From Acinetobacter vivianii (GTDB lineage: Bacteria; Pseudomonadota; Gammaproteobacteria; Pseudomonadales; Moraxellaceae): DNA of 58,106 bases. The translations under genes and the position numbers were made by a program. The stretch spans positions 1 to 58,106 of the forward strand of contig NZ_BMDR01000013.1 of the NCBI RefSeq assembly GCF_014635885.1, read 5' to 3'. Positions within the stretch are counted from its first letter, which is position 1. Each line of letters opens with the position of its first letter. The notes under the pieces are model-generated. The model was given only the letters and a program-made list of their open reading frames with translations. It had not been told where the DNA came from and made no database searches. Positions 38,760-48,058 of this stretch are shown here, in pieces.

Positions 38760-39306
38760 ACGCGTAGAGAAGTACTTTTATTGAAAACAAAAAATATACA
38801 CAAGCTATCTCTTTATATTATATCAACATTCAGCTATATTCACAGCTTAATACCACAGTTATCAACAATTCTATTTCTAATTTAAATTTAATTCTTGGAT
38901 TTTGAATTTAAATTTCGATATGCTCGTTTATCCACAATTTGGTCGAACCCTATAAGTAAATTCAAATTTTAAAATTTAAATTTATTCTTATTAGGGTGGA
39001 TTTATTCTGTGGAAAGTGACGTTTTTCTATAAATAAACAAATAGTTACTTTGTGGATAACCATGTTTTTATCAATTTTATAGATTGTGGATAACTTGATG
39101 GTTAAAATTATCCACAGCTTGTGCAAAAAGTTATACACAAGTGGTTTTGAATTTAAATTTATAAACGACTGCTTTCTTTTTCAGCAAAAGTCCCATAAAT
39201 TGGCCTGACAGATGTGGATAACTTGGTTAGAATGGCGACCCCTTCGAAAGATGGGGCTGGTGATTTTTATTTTTTGAATTTAAAAATGGATATATAGGGG
39301 ATGCAC
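38760..39306. other. oriC: Chromosomal replication origin oriC
   Basis: The rpmH-dnaA gap carries perfect DnaA boxes: 38928-38936 (+), 39051-39059 (-), 39085-39093 (-), 39108-39116 (+), 39213-39221 (-), plus TTATACACA at 39131-39139 (+). Weaker forms lie at 38794, 38836 and 38859. AT-rich repeats of the TGAATTTAAATTT type occur near 38880, 38903, 38957-38985, 39148 and 39275 and are likely unwinding elements. Position, outward rRNA operons and parS sites all support this being the active origin. Confidence 0.9.
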
Positions 39307-40710
39307 ATGCTCTGGACAGACTGCTTAACTCGCTTGCGACAAGAGCTATCTGATAACGTCTTTGCGATGTGGATTCGTCCTTTAGTTGCCGAAGAGGTTG
39401 ATGGTGTGATGCGTTTATACGCACCGAACCCTTATTGGACACGTTATATTCAAGATAACCATTTAGAATTGATTTCAATTCTTGCTGAACAACTGTCTGA
39501 AGGCCGCGTACGTCAGGTTGAGATTTTGGTCGACTCTCGTCCAGGTACCATTTTGTCTTCTAACGAACAACCAGCAACCACAACTGCAGCTTTAAGTAGT
39601 GCACCGACAGTGACCGCCGTGCCTGTTAAAGCCAAAAAAGAATCTGATTTGGTTCAACCCAGTCAAAATGTCACTAAAATACCGAAGAAAAGACAACTCA
39701 ATCCGTTATTTACATTTTCTTTGTTTGTTGAAGGCCGTTCTAACCAGATGGCTGCTGAGACTTGTCGTAAGGTATTAACCCAATTAGGCGCATCTCAGCA
39801 CAATCCTTTATTTTTGTATGGCCCAACAGGCTTGGGTAAAACACATTTAATGCAAGCGGTAGGGAATGCGCTGTTACAAGCCAAACCCAATGCACGTGTG
39901 ATGTACATGACCTCGGAAAGTTTTGTACAAGACTTTGTCAGTTCATTACAGAAAGGTAAGGTTGAAGAGTTTAAGAAAAATTGTCGTTCTTTAGATTTAC
40001 TCTTGGTCGATGATATTCATTTACTTGCTGGTAAAGAAGCAAGTCTTGTTGAATTCTTTTATACTTTCAATGCTTTACTAGATGAATCTAAGCAAATTAT
40101 TTTAACTTCAGACCGTTATCCAAAAGAACTTACCGAACTAGATCCACGTCTGGTTTCTCGATTCTCTTGGGGACTATCAGTTGGTGTTGAGCCACCAGAC
40201 ATTGAAACCCGTATCGAAATTTTGCTGAAAAAAGCCGAAAATAGTGGTGTAGATTTACCTCGCAACTGTGCTTTGTTTATTGCGCAACAAGTGGTCGCAA
40301 ACGTTCGTGAGCTTGAAGGTGCATTGAACAAAGTTGTGGCAATTTCACGATTTAAAGGTACAGCCATTGATCTGGATGTGGTGAGAGAGTCATTAAAAGA
40401 CGTTCTGGCGATCCGTGCCCGTACCATTAGTGTGGAAAACATCCAGCGTGTGGTGAGTGAATACTTCCGAATTCCGTTAAAAGAACTGATTGGGCCAAAA
40501 CGTACCCGTATTTACGCAAGACCACGTCAATTGGCGATGGGATTGGCGCGTGAATTAACAGGAGATAGTTTTCCCGAAATCGGAATGGCCTTTGGTGGGC
40601 GAGATCACAGTACCGTGATGCATGCCTGCGAAAAGGTGGTCAGCTTGCGTGAAGAAGATCCGATTTTTAATGAAGATTATAAAAACTTACTTCGTTTATT
40701 ACAAAGTTAG
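39307..40710 (+). CDS. dnaA: Chromosomal replication initiator DnaA
   Basis: 467 residues. Domain I starts MLWTDCLTRLRQELSDNVFA, domain II is a variable Thr/Pro/Lys linker (about 85-130), and domain III has Walker A GPTGLGKTH and Walker B LLLVDDIHLL. Domain IV ends with GGRDHSTVMHACEKV, the DnaA-box-binding helix. The ATG at 39307 was chosen because AGGGG lies 6 bases before it; the ATG at 39301 touches the ribosome site. It may autoregulate through the boxes upstream. Confidence 0.97.
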   Translation: MLWTDCLTRLRQELSDNVFAMWIRPLVAEEVDGVMRLYAPNPYWTRYIQDNHLELISILAEQLSEGRVRQVEILVDSRPGTILSSNEQPATTTAALSSAPTVTAVPVKAKKESDLVQPSQNVTKIPKKRQLNPLFTFSLFVEGRSNQMAAETCRKVLTQLGASQHNPLFLYGPTGLGKTHLMQAVGNALLQAKPNARVMYMTSESFVQDFVSSLQKGKVEEFKKNCRSLDLLLVDDIHLLAGKEASLVEFFYTFNALLDESKQIILTSDRYPKELTELDPRLVSRFSWGLSVGVEPPDIETRIEILLKKAENSGVDLPRNCALFIAQQVVANVRELEGALNKVVAISRFKGTAIDLDVVRESLKDVLAIRARTISVENIQRVVSEYFRIPLKELIGPKRTRIYARPRQLAMGLARELTGDSFPEIGMAFGGRDHSTVMHACEKVVSLREEDPIFNEDYKNLLRLLQS

Positions 40711-40822
40711 GTCTGAGCATAATCTCGGCTGACTCTATTTTCATGGTTGCAAACTGCTTTTAAGTGCAGCATAGTACACTGCTAACATTCATATCGGCTT
40801 CTGTTGTAAGAGGAATAAAATC

Positions 40823-41971
40823 GTGCGTTTGAAAATCGCTAAAGAAAGTTTACTCAATGTTTTATCACATGTAGTCGGGGCTGTAGAGCGTCGTCATACT
40901 TTGAATATTCTTTCAAATGTTAAAATTCAAACCACTCAACAGGCCTTAACTATTACGGGTTCTGATTTAGAAGTTGAACTGGTTGCAAGCACAACGTTAG
41001 CTGAAGGTGCTTGTCTGGAAGCAGGGGAGACCACCGTTCCTGCACGTAAATTAGTCGAAATTTGTAAATCTCTTCCTACAGCAGCCTTGATTGACTTACA
41101 AATTACAGAAGATCAGCGTTGTATTTTGAAATCGGGTAACAGCCGCTTTGTGTTGGGTACGCTTCCAGCTGATGATTATCCTTTACTCACCACTGAAAAT
41201 AGTCAGGGCACACAAGTTCAGGTGACTCAGCGCGAATTAAAACGTTTATTTGAAAAAACTGCCTTTGCAATGGCGGTACAGGATGTACGTTTCTATTTGA
41301 CAGGTACATTGCTGGAAATTGATCAAAATCAATTACGTACCGTAACAACAGACGGTCACCGTTTAGCATTATGCGAAGTATTGGCGTCATCAACTGCTGC
41401 TGCACCGATTCAGGCAATTGTGCCTCGTAAAGCAGTGGGTGAATTGCAGCGTTTGTTGAGCATTGAAGATGAGCAACTTACCTTGTTAATTGGTCGTGAA
41501 TTGTTGAATGTCACGATTAATACGCCAAGCCGTGATAAAGAGCAGGGTGATATTACTGTTCGTTTCACCACCAAATTGATTGACGGTAAATTCCCTGATT
41601 ATCGCCGTGTTATCCCGAAAGGTGGTGATAAGCATGTCTTTATTGCGCATGATGTATTTAAACAGTCTTTACAACGTGTCGCGATTTTAAGTAATGAAAA
41701 ATTACGTGGCGTGTTCCTGAATTTTAATCAGGATTCGTTGCAACTCCGTGCTAATAACCCAGAGCAAGATGAAGCGGTTGAAGATATTGCAATTCAATAT
41801 CAGGATGCCCCACTAGAAATGTCATTCAATGCGCAATATATCCTTGATGTATTGAGTGTGTTGGATGGTGATGATGTGAGAATGAGCATGACTGAAGCAA
41901 ACCAGTCGGTACTTGTCCAAGATCCAGCGCATCCAGACCAGACTTACGTTGTTATGCCGATGCGTGTGTAA
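40823..41971 (+). CDS. dnaN: DNA polymerase III beta sliding clamp
   Basis: 382 residues. MRLKIAKESLLNVLSHVVGA begins the first of three clamp domains, and the C-terminus ends YVVMPMRV, typical. GTG start at 40823 with AAGAGGA upstream. The ring tethers polymerases and repair proteins to DNA. It follows dnaA by 112 bases and precedes recF, the conserved order. Confidence 0.97.
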   Translation: MRLKIAKESLLNVLSHVVGAVERRHTLNILSNVKIQTTQQALTITGSDLEVELVASTTLAEGACLEAGETTVPARKLVEICKSLPTAALIDLQITEDQRCILKSGNSRFVLGTLPADDYPLLTTENSQGTQVQVTQRELKRLFEKTAFAMAVQDVRFYLTGTLLEIDQNQLRTVTTDGHRLALCEVLASSTAAAPIQAIVPRKAVGELQRLLSIEDEQLTLLIGRELLNVTINTPSRDKEQGDITVRFTTKLIDGKFPDYRRVIPKGGDKHVFIAHDVFKQSLQRVAILSNEKLRGVFLNFNQDSLQLRANNPEQDEAVEDIAIQYQDAPLEMSFNAQYILDVLSVLDGDDVRMSMTEANQSVLVQDPAHPDQTYVVMPMRV

Positions 41972-41999
41972 TTGGCATTGATGATTTGAGTTTTTAAGC

Positions 42000-43082
42000 A
42001 TGCAAATCACGCGTTTAAATATCGAACGTGTACGTAATCTAAAGGCGGTTGCACTCAATGAGTTGCAACCGTTTAATATTTTTTACGGGTCTAATGGTTC
42101 TGGAAAGACATCGATTCTGGAATCCATTCATTTATTGGCCACAGGTCGCTCATTTCGCACCCATATTCCAAAACATTACATCCAGTACGAGGCGGATGAT
42201 GCGATTGTATTCGCACAGTCGGCGAGTGAACGGATTGGTATGCAAAAGCTGGCTTCGGGTGAGCAACTGATCAAGGTCAATGGAGATACCATTGCCACTC
42301 AAGGGCAACTGGCAAAACTTTTGCCCTTACAGCATATTGATCCGCAAAGTACCGATATTATTGATCATGGCGCCAAACCAAGACGACAATTGCTGGACTG
42401 GTTGATGTTCCACGTGGAACCTGAGTTCTATTTTGCTTGGCAGTACTATTCTCGCGCATTAAAACAGCGTAATAGCTTATTAAAAACACGGCGTAACCTG
42501 AGTCTGGCGGATTTAGAGCCGTGGAACAAAATGCTGAGCGATTATGGCGAAATTTTGCACTCGCAACGGGTCGGTATCGTGGAGCAATGGAACCAGTTTT
42601 TTCAGGAAGACTTGCAGCAACTTTTGCCAAATCTTGAAATTGAACTGGAATATCATGCCGGTTTTCATACCGAACAAGGTCTGTTGCAAGACCTGATTCA
42701 ACAGCATCAAAGGGACCAGGAACGGCGTTATACCGAGTATGGTCCACATCGTGCAGATTTACGCTTGAAAACCCCGTACGGCAACGCAGATGACGTGTTA
42801 TCGCGTGGGCAAAAAAAGTTGTTAATCATGGCATTAAAACTGTCACAAATTGCAATGCTGCATGCGAGTAACAAGGAAACTGTGGTATTATTAGATGATC
42901 TGACAGCAGAGTTAGATTTAGCTGCACAACAACGTTTAATTGAGCGATTGAGTCAGTTAGGAAGTCAGGTTTTTATGACGACCTTAGACCATACGTCGGT
43001 ATTAAAACACTTACATGATTTGTCGATTTCCTTTCAATTGTTTCACGTTGTCCAAGGCCAAGTCAGTCTTGCTGCGCCATAA
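42000..43082 (+). CDS. recF: Recombination protein RecF
   Basis: 360 residues, SMC-like ATPase. Walker A FYGSNGSGKTSILE, the RecF stretch LSRGQKKLLIMALKLSQ (ABC signature-type) and Walker B VVLLDDLTAELD. It acts with RecO and RecR in loading RecA at gaps. It starts 28 bases after dnaN. A parS-like site lies inside this gene at 42406. Confidence 0.96.
   Translation: MQITRLNIERVRNLKAVALNELQPFNIFYGSNGSGKTSILESIHLLATGRSFRTHIPKHYIQYEADDAIVFAQSASERIGMQKLASGEQLIKVNGDTIATQGQLAKLLPLQHIDPQSTDIIDHGAKPRRQLLDWLMFHVEPEFYFAWQYYSRALKQRNSLLKTRRNLSLADLEPWNKMLSDYGEILHSQRVGIVEQWNQFFQEDLQQLLPNLEIELEYHAGFHTEQGLLQDLIQQHQRDQERRYTEYGPHRADLRLKTPYGNADDVLSRGQKKLLIMALKLSQIAMLHASNKETVVLLDDLTAELDLAAQQRLIERLSQLGSQVFMTTLDHTSVLKHLHDLSISFQLFHVVQGQVSLAAP
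42406..42421. promoter_or_regulatory. parS-like ParB site 3, inside recF
   Basis: TGTTCCACGTGGAACC, 15 of 16 bases of the Pseudomonas parS form, coding for the MFHVEP residues of RecF. It lies about 3.4 kb right of oriC. Confidence 0.8.
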
Positions 43083-43131
43083 TTTTATTTCCTCATCTTT
43101 GGATAGATTAGATATTTACTAGGGAGTAACC

Positions 43132-45600
43132 ATGAGTTCAGAGTCTCAATCAGTCTCTCAAACAGAACAAACAAATGAAAAGGCTTATGATTCCTCTAGT
43201 ATTAAAGTATTACGTGGATTAGACGCGGTTCGTAAACGTCCTGGCATGTATATCGGTGACACCGATGACGGTACAGGTTTGCACCACATGGTGTTTGAGG
43301 TGGTGGATAATGCCATCGATGAAGCTTTAGCGGGTCATTGTGACGAGATTTTAGTGACGATTCATGAAGATGAGTCAGTCAGTGTGTCTGATAATGGTCG
43401 TGGTATTCCAACCGATATTCACCCTGAAGAAGGGGTTTCTGCAGCAGAAGTTATTCTGACCATTCTACATGCGGGCGGTAAGTTCGATGACAACAGCTAT
43501 AAAGTATCGGGCGGTTTACACGGTGTAGGTGTTTCGGTTGTAAATGCGCTTTCTAAGAAATTGCATTTGACCATTCAACGTGCAGGTAAAATCCATGAGC
43601 AGGAATATGCACATGGTGATCCTCAATATCCATTGAAAGTTGTGGGCGAAACTGACCAATCAGGTACAACAGTTCGTTTCTGGCCAAGTGAATTGACCTT
43701 TAGCCAAACCATTTTCAGTGTTGATATCTTGGCACGTCGTTTAAGAGAACTTTCATTCCTGAATGCGGGTGTACGTATCGTATTGCGTGATGAGCGCGTT
43801 AATCTTGAGCACGTTTACGATTATGAAGGTGGTTTATCCGAGTTCGTTAAATATATTAATGAAGGTAAAACCCATCTCAACGATATTTTCCATTTCACCA
43901 CAGATGCAGACAACGGCATTGGCGTTGAAGTGGCATTGCAGTGGAATGACAGCTATCAAGAGAATGTTCGTTGCTTTACCAACAATATTCCGCAAAAAGA
44001 TGGCGGTACTCACCTTGCAGGTTTCCGTGCAGCATTGACCCGTGGCTTAAACAGCTACATGGAAAATGAAAGTTTACTGAAAAAAGAAAAAGTTGCCGTG
44101 ACTGGTGATGATGCGCGTGAAGGCTTAACTGCCATCATTTCAGTGAAAGTGCCTGATCCAAAATTCTCTTCACAAACCAAAGAAAAACTGGTGTCGAGTG
44201 AAGTGAAACCTGCGGTCGAGCAGGCGATGAACAAAGAGTTCTCGGCTTATTTGCTTGAAAACCCGCAAGCTGCGAAATCGATCGCTGGCAAGATTATTGA
44301 TGCAGCACGTGCGCGTGATGCTGCTCGTAAAGCACGTGAAATGACACGTCGTAAGAGCGCTTTAGACATCGCTGGTTTACCAGGTAAATTGGCAGACTGT
44401 CAGGAAAAAGATCCAGCATTGTCTGAACTTTATCTGGTCGAGGGTGACTCTGCGGGCGGTAGTGCGAAACAAGGTCGTAACCGTAAGATGCAGGCTATTT
44501 TACCGTTGAAAGGTAAGATTCTGAACGTTGAACGTGCGCGCTTTGACAAGATGATTTCCAGTCAGGAAGTGGGAACTTTAATTACCGCTTTGGGCTGTGG
44601 TATCGGACGTGAAGAATACAACCCAGACAAATTACGTTATCACAAAATCATTATCATGACCGATGCGGACGTGGATGGTTCACATATTCGTACTTTGTTA
44701 TTGACCTTCTTCTTCCGTCAAATGCCAGAATTGGTTGAACGTGGATATATTTATATTGCACAGCCACCATTGTATAAGTTGAAGAAAGGCAAGCAAGAAC
44801 AGTACATCAAAGATAATGATGCACTTGAAACTTACCTGATCTCAAACGCGATTGATGAACTTGCATTACATGTGAGCGCTGAAGCACCTGCGATTAATGG
44901 TTCTGCATTGGCAAGTGTGATTGCTGATTATCAGGTATCGCAAAAGAGTTTACAGCGCTTAACGCAACGTTATCCAGCAAGTTTACTGGATGGCTTACTT
45001 GAGCTGGATGCATTCAAAGCAGATCATAACCATGAACGTGACTATGTTGAATCATGGGCTGAGCAATTACGTGTTGCAATTGAAAAGTTACAACCTAGCT
45101 TGCGTCCTGAAATTAGCTTGGAAGCGTTTGAGCGTGAAAATGCGCAAGGTGAGAAATCAGCGCATTATTGGCCACGTGTAACGGTCTATGTGCATAACTT
45201 ACCGCATTCGTATTTACTCGATGCTGGTCTGTTAAATTCTGCTGAATATGCACGTTTGCTGAAAAACTCGAAGAGCTGGTTCAGCTTGCTTGAGGATGGC
45301 GCTTATCTACAAAAAGGTGATCGCCGTATTCAAGTCAACAGCTTCCACCAAGTGTGGCAGCACATTTTACAAGACTCGCGCCGCGGTATGATGATCCAAC
45401 GCTATAAAGGTCTGGGTGAGATGAACGCTGAGCAGCTTTGGGAAACCACGATGGACCCTGAAAACCGTAATATGTTACAGGTGACCATTGATGATGCGAT
45501 CGAAGCAGATCGTATGTTCTCATGCTTGATGGGCGATGATGTCGAACCACGTCGTGCCTTCATTGAAGAAAATGCATTAAATGCAGATATTGATGCTTAA
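43132..45600 (+). CDS. gyrB: DNA gyrase subunit B
   Basis: 822 residues. The GHKL ATPase domain has VVDNAIDEALAGHCDEI and DNGRGIPTD; the TOPRIM domain has YLVEGDSAGGSAKQGRNRK and the metal Asp in TDADVDGSHIRT. The C-terminal part ends with QRYKGLGEMNAEQLWETTM. With GyrA it introduces negative supercoils. Last of the dnaA-dnaN-recF-gyrB series. It is the target of coumarins. Confidence 0.98.
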   Translation: MSSESQSVSQTEQTNEKAYDSSSIKVLRGLDAVRKRPGMYIGDTDDGTGLHHMVFEVVDNAIDEALAGHCDEILVTIHEDESVSVSDNGRGIPTDIHPEEGVSAAEVILTILHAGGKFDDNSYKVSGGLHGVGVSVVNALSKKLHLTIQRAGKIHEQEYAHGDPQYPLKVVGETDQSGTTVRFWPSELTFSQTIFSVDILARRLRELSFLNAGVRIVLRDERVNLEHVYDYEGGLSEFVKYINEGKTHLNDIFHFTTDADNGIGVEVALQWNDSYQENVRCFTNNIPQKDGGTHLAGFRAALTRGLNSYMENESLLKKEKVAVTGDDAREGLTAIISVKVPDPKFSSQTKEKLVSSEVKPAVEQAMNKEFSAYLLENPQAAKSIAGKIIDAARARDAARKAREMTRRKSALDIAGLPGKLADCQEKDPALSELYLVEGDSAGGSAKQGRNRKMQAILPLKGKILNVERARFDKMISSQEVGTLITALGCGIGREEYNPDKLRYHKIIIMTDADVDGSHIRTLLLTFFFRQMPELVERGYIYIAQPPLYKLKKGKQEQYIKDNDALETYLISNAIDELALHVSAEAPAINGSALASVIADYQVSQKSLQRLTQRYPASLLDGLLELDAFKADHNHERDYVESWAEQLRVAIEKLQPSLRPEISLEAFERENAQGEKSAHYWPRVTVYVHNLPHSYLLDAGLLNSAEYARLLKNSKSWFSLLEDGAYLQKGDRRIQVNSFHQVWQHILQDSRRGMMIQRYKGLGEMNAEQLWETTMDPENRNMLQVTIDDAIEADRMFSCLMGDDVEPRRAFIEENALNADIDA

Positions 45601-45629
45601 TTAATTTAGGCATCAATAGCATGTAAAAA

Positions 45630-45665
45630 GAGCTTATCTTTTGCGTTGCTGTAAAAGATAAGCTC
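45630..45665 (-). terminator. Terminator for the leftward PepSY pair
   Basis: 13-bp stem GAGCTTATCTTTT/AAAAGATAAGCTC with a T run in the leftward direction. The stem overlaps the last codons of the small membrane gene. It may also slow transcripts from gyrB. Confidence 0.85.
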
Positions 45666-45810
45666 TCCATCCTGCGACTAAAACTGGAAGCAGGGTGATC
45701 ATTAGAAAAATAATATCTGCAATACCGTCCATCAGCAGCATTCCAATAATCCCTAAAATACTGCATAAAGCCATTAGCCATAAGAAACCTGTCTTATTCC
45801 ACAGTTGCAT
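45634..45810 (-). CDS. 58-residue two-helix membrane protein paired with the PepSY gene
   Basis: MQLWNKTGFLWLMALCSILG followed by IIGMLLMDGIADIIFLMITL and a basic tail ending QQRKR. It has two hydrophobic helices and a charged C-terminus, overlapping the 3' end of the PepSY gene by 17 bases, so it is probably translated from the same mRNA. Too short for standard gene-finding cut-offs. Likely a partner of the PepSY protein; function unknown. Confidence 0.75.
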   Translation of the reverse strand: MQLWNKTGFLWLMALCSILGIIGMLLMDGIADIIFLMITLLPVLVAGWRAYLLQQRKR

Positions 45811-46951
45811 TGTTGGCTCCTTTTAAACTTTTTTGCTGACGTTTTGCCCACCATAGCCAAGCGCCATTCAGGGTAATAAATAAACTTAAAAGCGTACATA
45901 AGCTCCATAAAATCTTTAATGGCATACCGCCGTAATTACCGAAATGTAGAGGCTGAGAGAGCAAGATGGCTTTCAGATAGGTAGGGAGTTCTTCAACAGT
46001 ATCGACTTGTCCTGTGGCTGCATTGACCAAGGCAACCTTCAGCATTTTTTCGTTTAGACCCTCATCGCCTTGCAGCAATACCATGTAATGTCCCTGAGTC
46101 GAATATTCAGTTTTAGGATAGAACACAGTGGTAGGGTGCCAGCCGACTTCACCTTTTTGTGCAGCAGCATAGATATCATCTATGCTTAGTGTCGGGCTAA
46201 TTGGGCTGACATGATGATATTTGTCTTGAAGAGCTTTCAGTTCAGTCATTTGCCAGAAACCAATGGCAACCGTACCAAAACCGAGTAAAAAGCCTGTTAA
46301 GGTCACCACCAACGCCCAACCGAGTATGGCTGAACCGATTAAGTTATGTAAATCGAGTTGTAATAAACGCTGACCTTTGCCTGTTCGAATAATCCCAAAA
46401 AAGAATTTTTTCACATAAGGGGCGTAAACCACCAGCCCTGAAATTAGTGATAAGAACACTAGAAAGGCAATCAAGGCACCAATCAATTGTCCAATAAAAC
46501 CTAAAAACCAGTTGGCATGCAGTTCCAGTAAGAAACCCGTTAAAGTATCCCGTTCACTTGGTTGCTGAATCAGCGTTGCAGAACCAATATCTGCAAATAG
46601 CCAACGCGCTTGCTCAAAACTCTGTTCTGGTTTTGCCATTCCGATCAGCAGTACACCCGGATGATGCTCAGGATCGTAGCCTGTACTGATAATGTGTTCA
46701 TCAGGATAGGCATTTTGTGCTGTAGCTAATGAATCTGCCAGTGGGCGCTGTTGTTGTAAAGAGGAGTGAAGCGCCGTCGGTTCCACACCAAGCGCATGAT
46801 CGATTTCTTCATGAAAGATCAAAATGATTCCCGTGATTGATAAAATCGTAAAGGGGAGCACAATCAATAAGCTGATCCAGCGGTGAATCCATAAATTGAT
46901 GCGGAACCAGCGTGAATTGGTTTTCTTAGCTGAAGTGATTGCTTGCTTCAT
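45794..46951 (-). CDS. PepSY-associated transmembrane protein, probable iron-related
   Basis: 385 residues, PepSY_TM family. First helix near 25-45 (RINLWIHRWISLLIVLPFTI) with His in the conserved HRW pattern, further helices near 145-175, 200-225 and 345-365, and PepSY-like periplasmic parts between. Such proteins often lie near siderophore systems and may be reductases. A Fur-box-like dyad (47028-47046) lies upstream, supporting iron control. The start at 46951 is reasonable, with GGAATAATC upstream. Confidence 0.85.
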   Translation of the reverse strand: MKQAITSAKKTNSRWFRINLWIHRWISLLIVLPFTILSITGIILIFHEEIDHALGVEPTALHSSLQQQRPLADSLATAQNAYPDEHIISTGYDPEHHPGVLLIGMAKPEQSFEQARWLFADIGSATLIQQPSERDTLTGFLLELHANWFLGFIGQLIGALIAFLVFLSLISGLVVYAPYVKKFFFGIIRTGKGQRLLQLDLHNLIGSAILGWALVVTLTGFLLGFGTVAIGFWQMTELKALQDKYHHVSPISPTLSIDDIYAAAQKGEVGWHPTTVFYPKTEYSTQGHYMVLLQGDEGLNEKMLKVALVNAATGQVDTVEELPTYLKAILLSQPLHFGNYGGMPLKILWSLCTLLSLFITLNGAWLWWAKRQQKSLKGANNATVE

Positions 46952-47027
46952 AACTGATTATTCCATGCTGAATGGATCATGGCTTCCCTGGATAATTTAT
47001 ATTTTACAAGCCGATTCTATTTTTATT

Positions 47028-47046
47028 GATAATTATTTTCATTATT
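47028..47046. promoter_or_regulatory. Fur-box-like site upstream of the PepSY gene
   Basis: GATAATTATTTTCATTATT matches 15 of the 19 positions of the E. coli Fur box consensus. It is about 80-95 bases before the PepSY start, in promoter position. Confidence 0.7.
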
Positions 47047-47064
47047 ATTTACTATTGTTTTTTA

Positions 47065-47080
47065 CGTTCCACGTGAAACC
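47065..47080. promoter_or_regulatory. parS-like ParB site 4
   Basis: CGTTCCACGTGAAACC: the inner 14 bases GTTCCACGTGAAAC match parS exactly, outer bases differ. It lies in the PepSY-dedA gap, about 8 kb right of oriC and just upstream of the Fur-like box. Confidence 0.75.
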
Positions 47081-47107
47081 TGACATAGAATAAATGGATT
47101 AAAAAAA

Positions 47108-47132
47108 AGCAGGAAAGACGAACTTTCCTGCT
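47108..47132 (-). terminator. dedA terminator
   Basis: 10-bp stem AGCAGGAAAG/CTTTCCTGCT with eight T in the leftward direction, 30 bases after the dedA stop. Confidence 0.92.
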
Positions 47133-47161
47133 AGATCATACAATATGGTACTGAAAGGGGA

Positions 47162-47719
47162 TTAACTTTCTACAAAATCACTGACCTGAATTAAGGCATG
47201 GCCAAACAGGTAACCTGCTGTCACCAGTACGCTGATCCAGAGTAAAGCTCCTAGAATGTTATACACAACAAAATGCGTGTAATTCATATTGCTCGAACCT
47301 GCTGCCAACGGTGCAAAAGAACGTGCAAAAGGAATAAAACGCGCCAATAAAATGGTTTTTCCACCATGTTTTAGGAAAAACACATTGGTTTTTTGTAGAT
47401 ATTCCTGCTTGATGAAGCGTGATTTCACATTAAAAATGCGGTCACCAAAATGACGGCCAATATGATAGTTCACCATATAGCCCAATGCCGCAGCAAAGAA
47501 CAGCAAGCTGATCATATAGCCAAGATGCATTATTTCAACGACAGAACACAATGCACCTACCGTCAGCAATAAGCTATCACCGGGTAAGAAGAACATGAAA
47601 ACAAAGGCTGTTTCTGAAAAAATAATTAAGAAGAGGATAAAATAGATCCATAAACCATATTCTTGAACCAAAATCGGCAGAATATGTTCAAAATTAAAAA
47701 TAAAATCTAAAGAATTCAT
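47162..47719 (-). CDS. DedA-family membrane protein
   Basis: 185 residues. DedA/SNARE-associated signature: LPGDSLLLTVGAL and RFIPFARSFAPLAAGSSNMNYTHF (conserved Arg/Gly block), with about five hydrophobic segments. Members are lipid scramblase-type proteins that recycle undecaprenyl phosphate and affect envelope stress; which role applies here is unknown. The ribosome site is weak, but the start at 47719 fits the usual N-terminus. Confidence 0.9.
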   Translation of the reverse strand: MNSLDFIFNFEHILPILVQEYGLWIYFILFLIIFSETAFVFMFFLPGDSLLLTVGALCSVVEIMHLGYMISLLFFAAALGYMVNYHIGRHFGDRIFNVKSRFIKQEYLQKTNVFFLKHGGKTILLARFIPFARSFAPLAAGSSNMNYTHFVVYNILGALLWISVLVTAGYLFGHALIQVSDFVES

Positions 47720-48058
47720 TCAGTTTGTATGATCCAAAATAGAGTACTCACCAAATTAAAGTACAAAAAAATGTGAAATGAATTTAACCCTCAGGATTCA
47801 TTCGTCAGTTATAACATTACAACAATGGGAGCTGAGTATATCGAGCCTGAACCCAAAGCTCAATTTTCTACGAAAATTCCAGTTTTACCTTATCTTAAAT
47901 TATCGACAGATTCATGACATTTTTCATGATATTCATAGTGTTTTTAGGTATCTGATCAATATTTTTACGTTTAATAAAAATCGTTTTTTATATTGAGAGA
48001 AGTGGCCTTAAAAGATGAGATCCATACCTGTTTTTGTTACAGATATGGATCACTCATG
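47720..48058. other. Gene-free gap between dedA and yheS
   Basis: About 340 bases, AT-rich. A frame at 47778-47996 (plus) has no signal, ribosome site or familiar pattern and is not accepted. Near the right end it carries the yheS terminator hairpin (48019-48051: GATCCATACCTGT paired with ACAGATATGGATC, one mismatch). Confidence 0.55.

Noticed and set aside
47778..47996. 72-residue plus-strand frame between dedA and yheS
   Set aside because: AT-rich with no ribosome site, signal or recognisable pattern.
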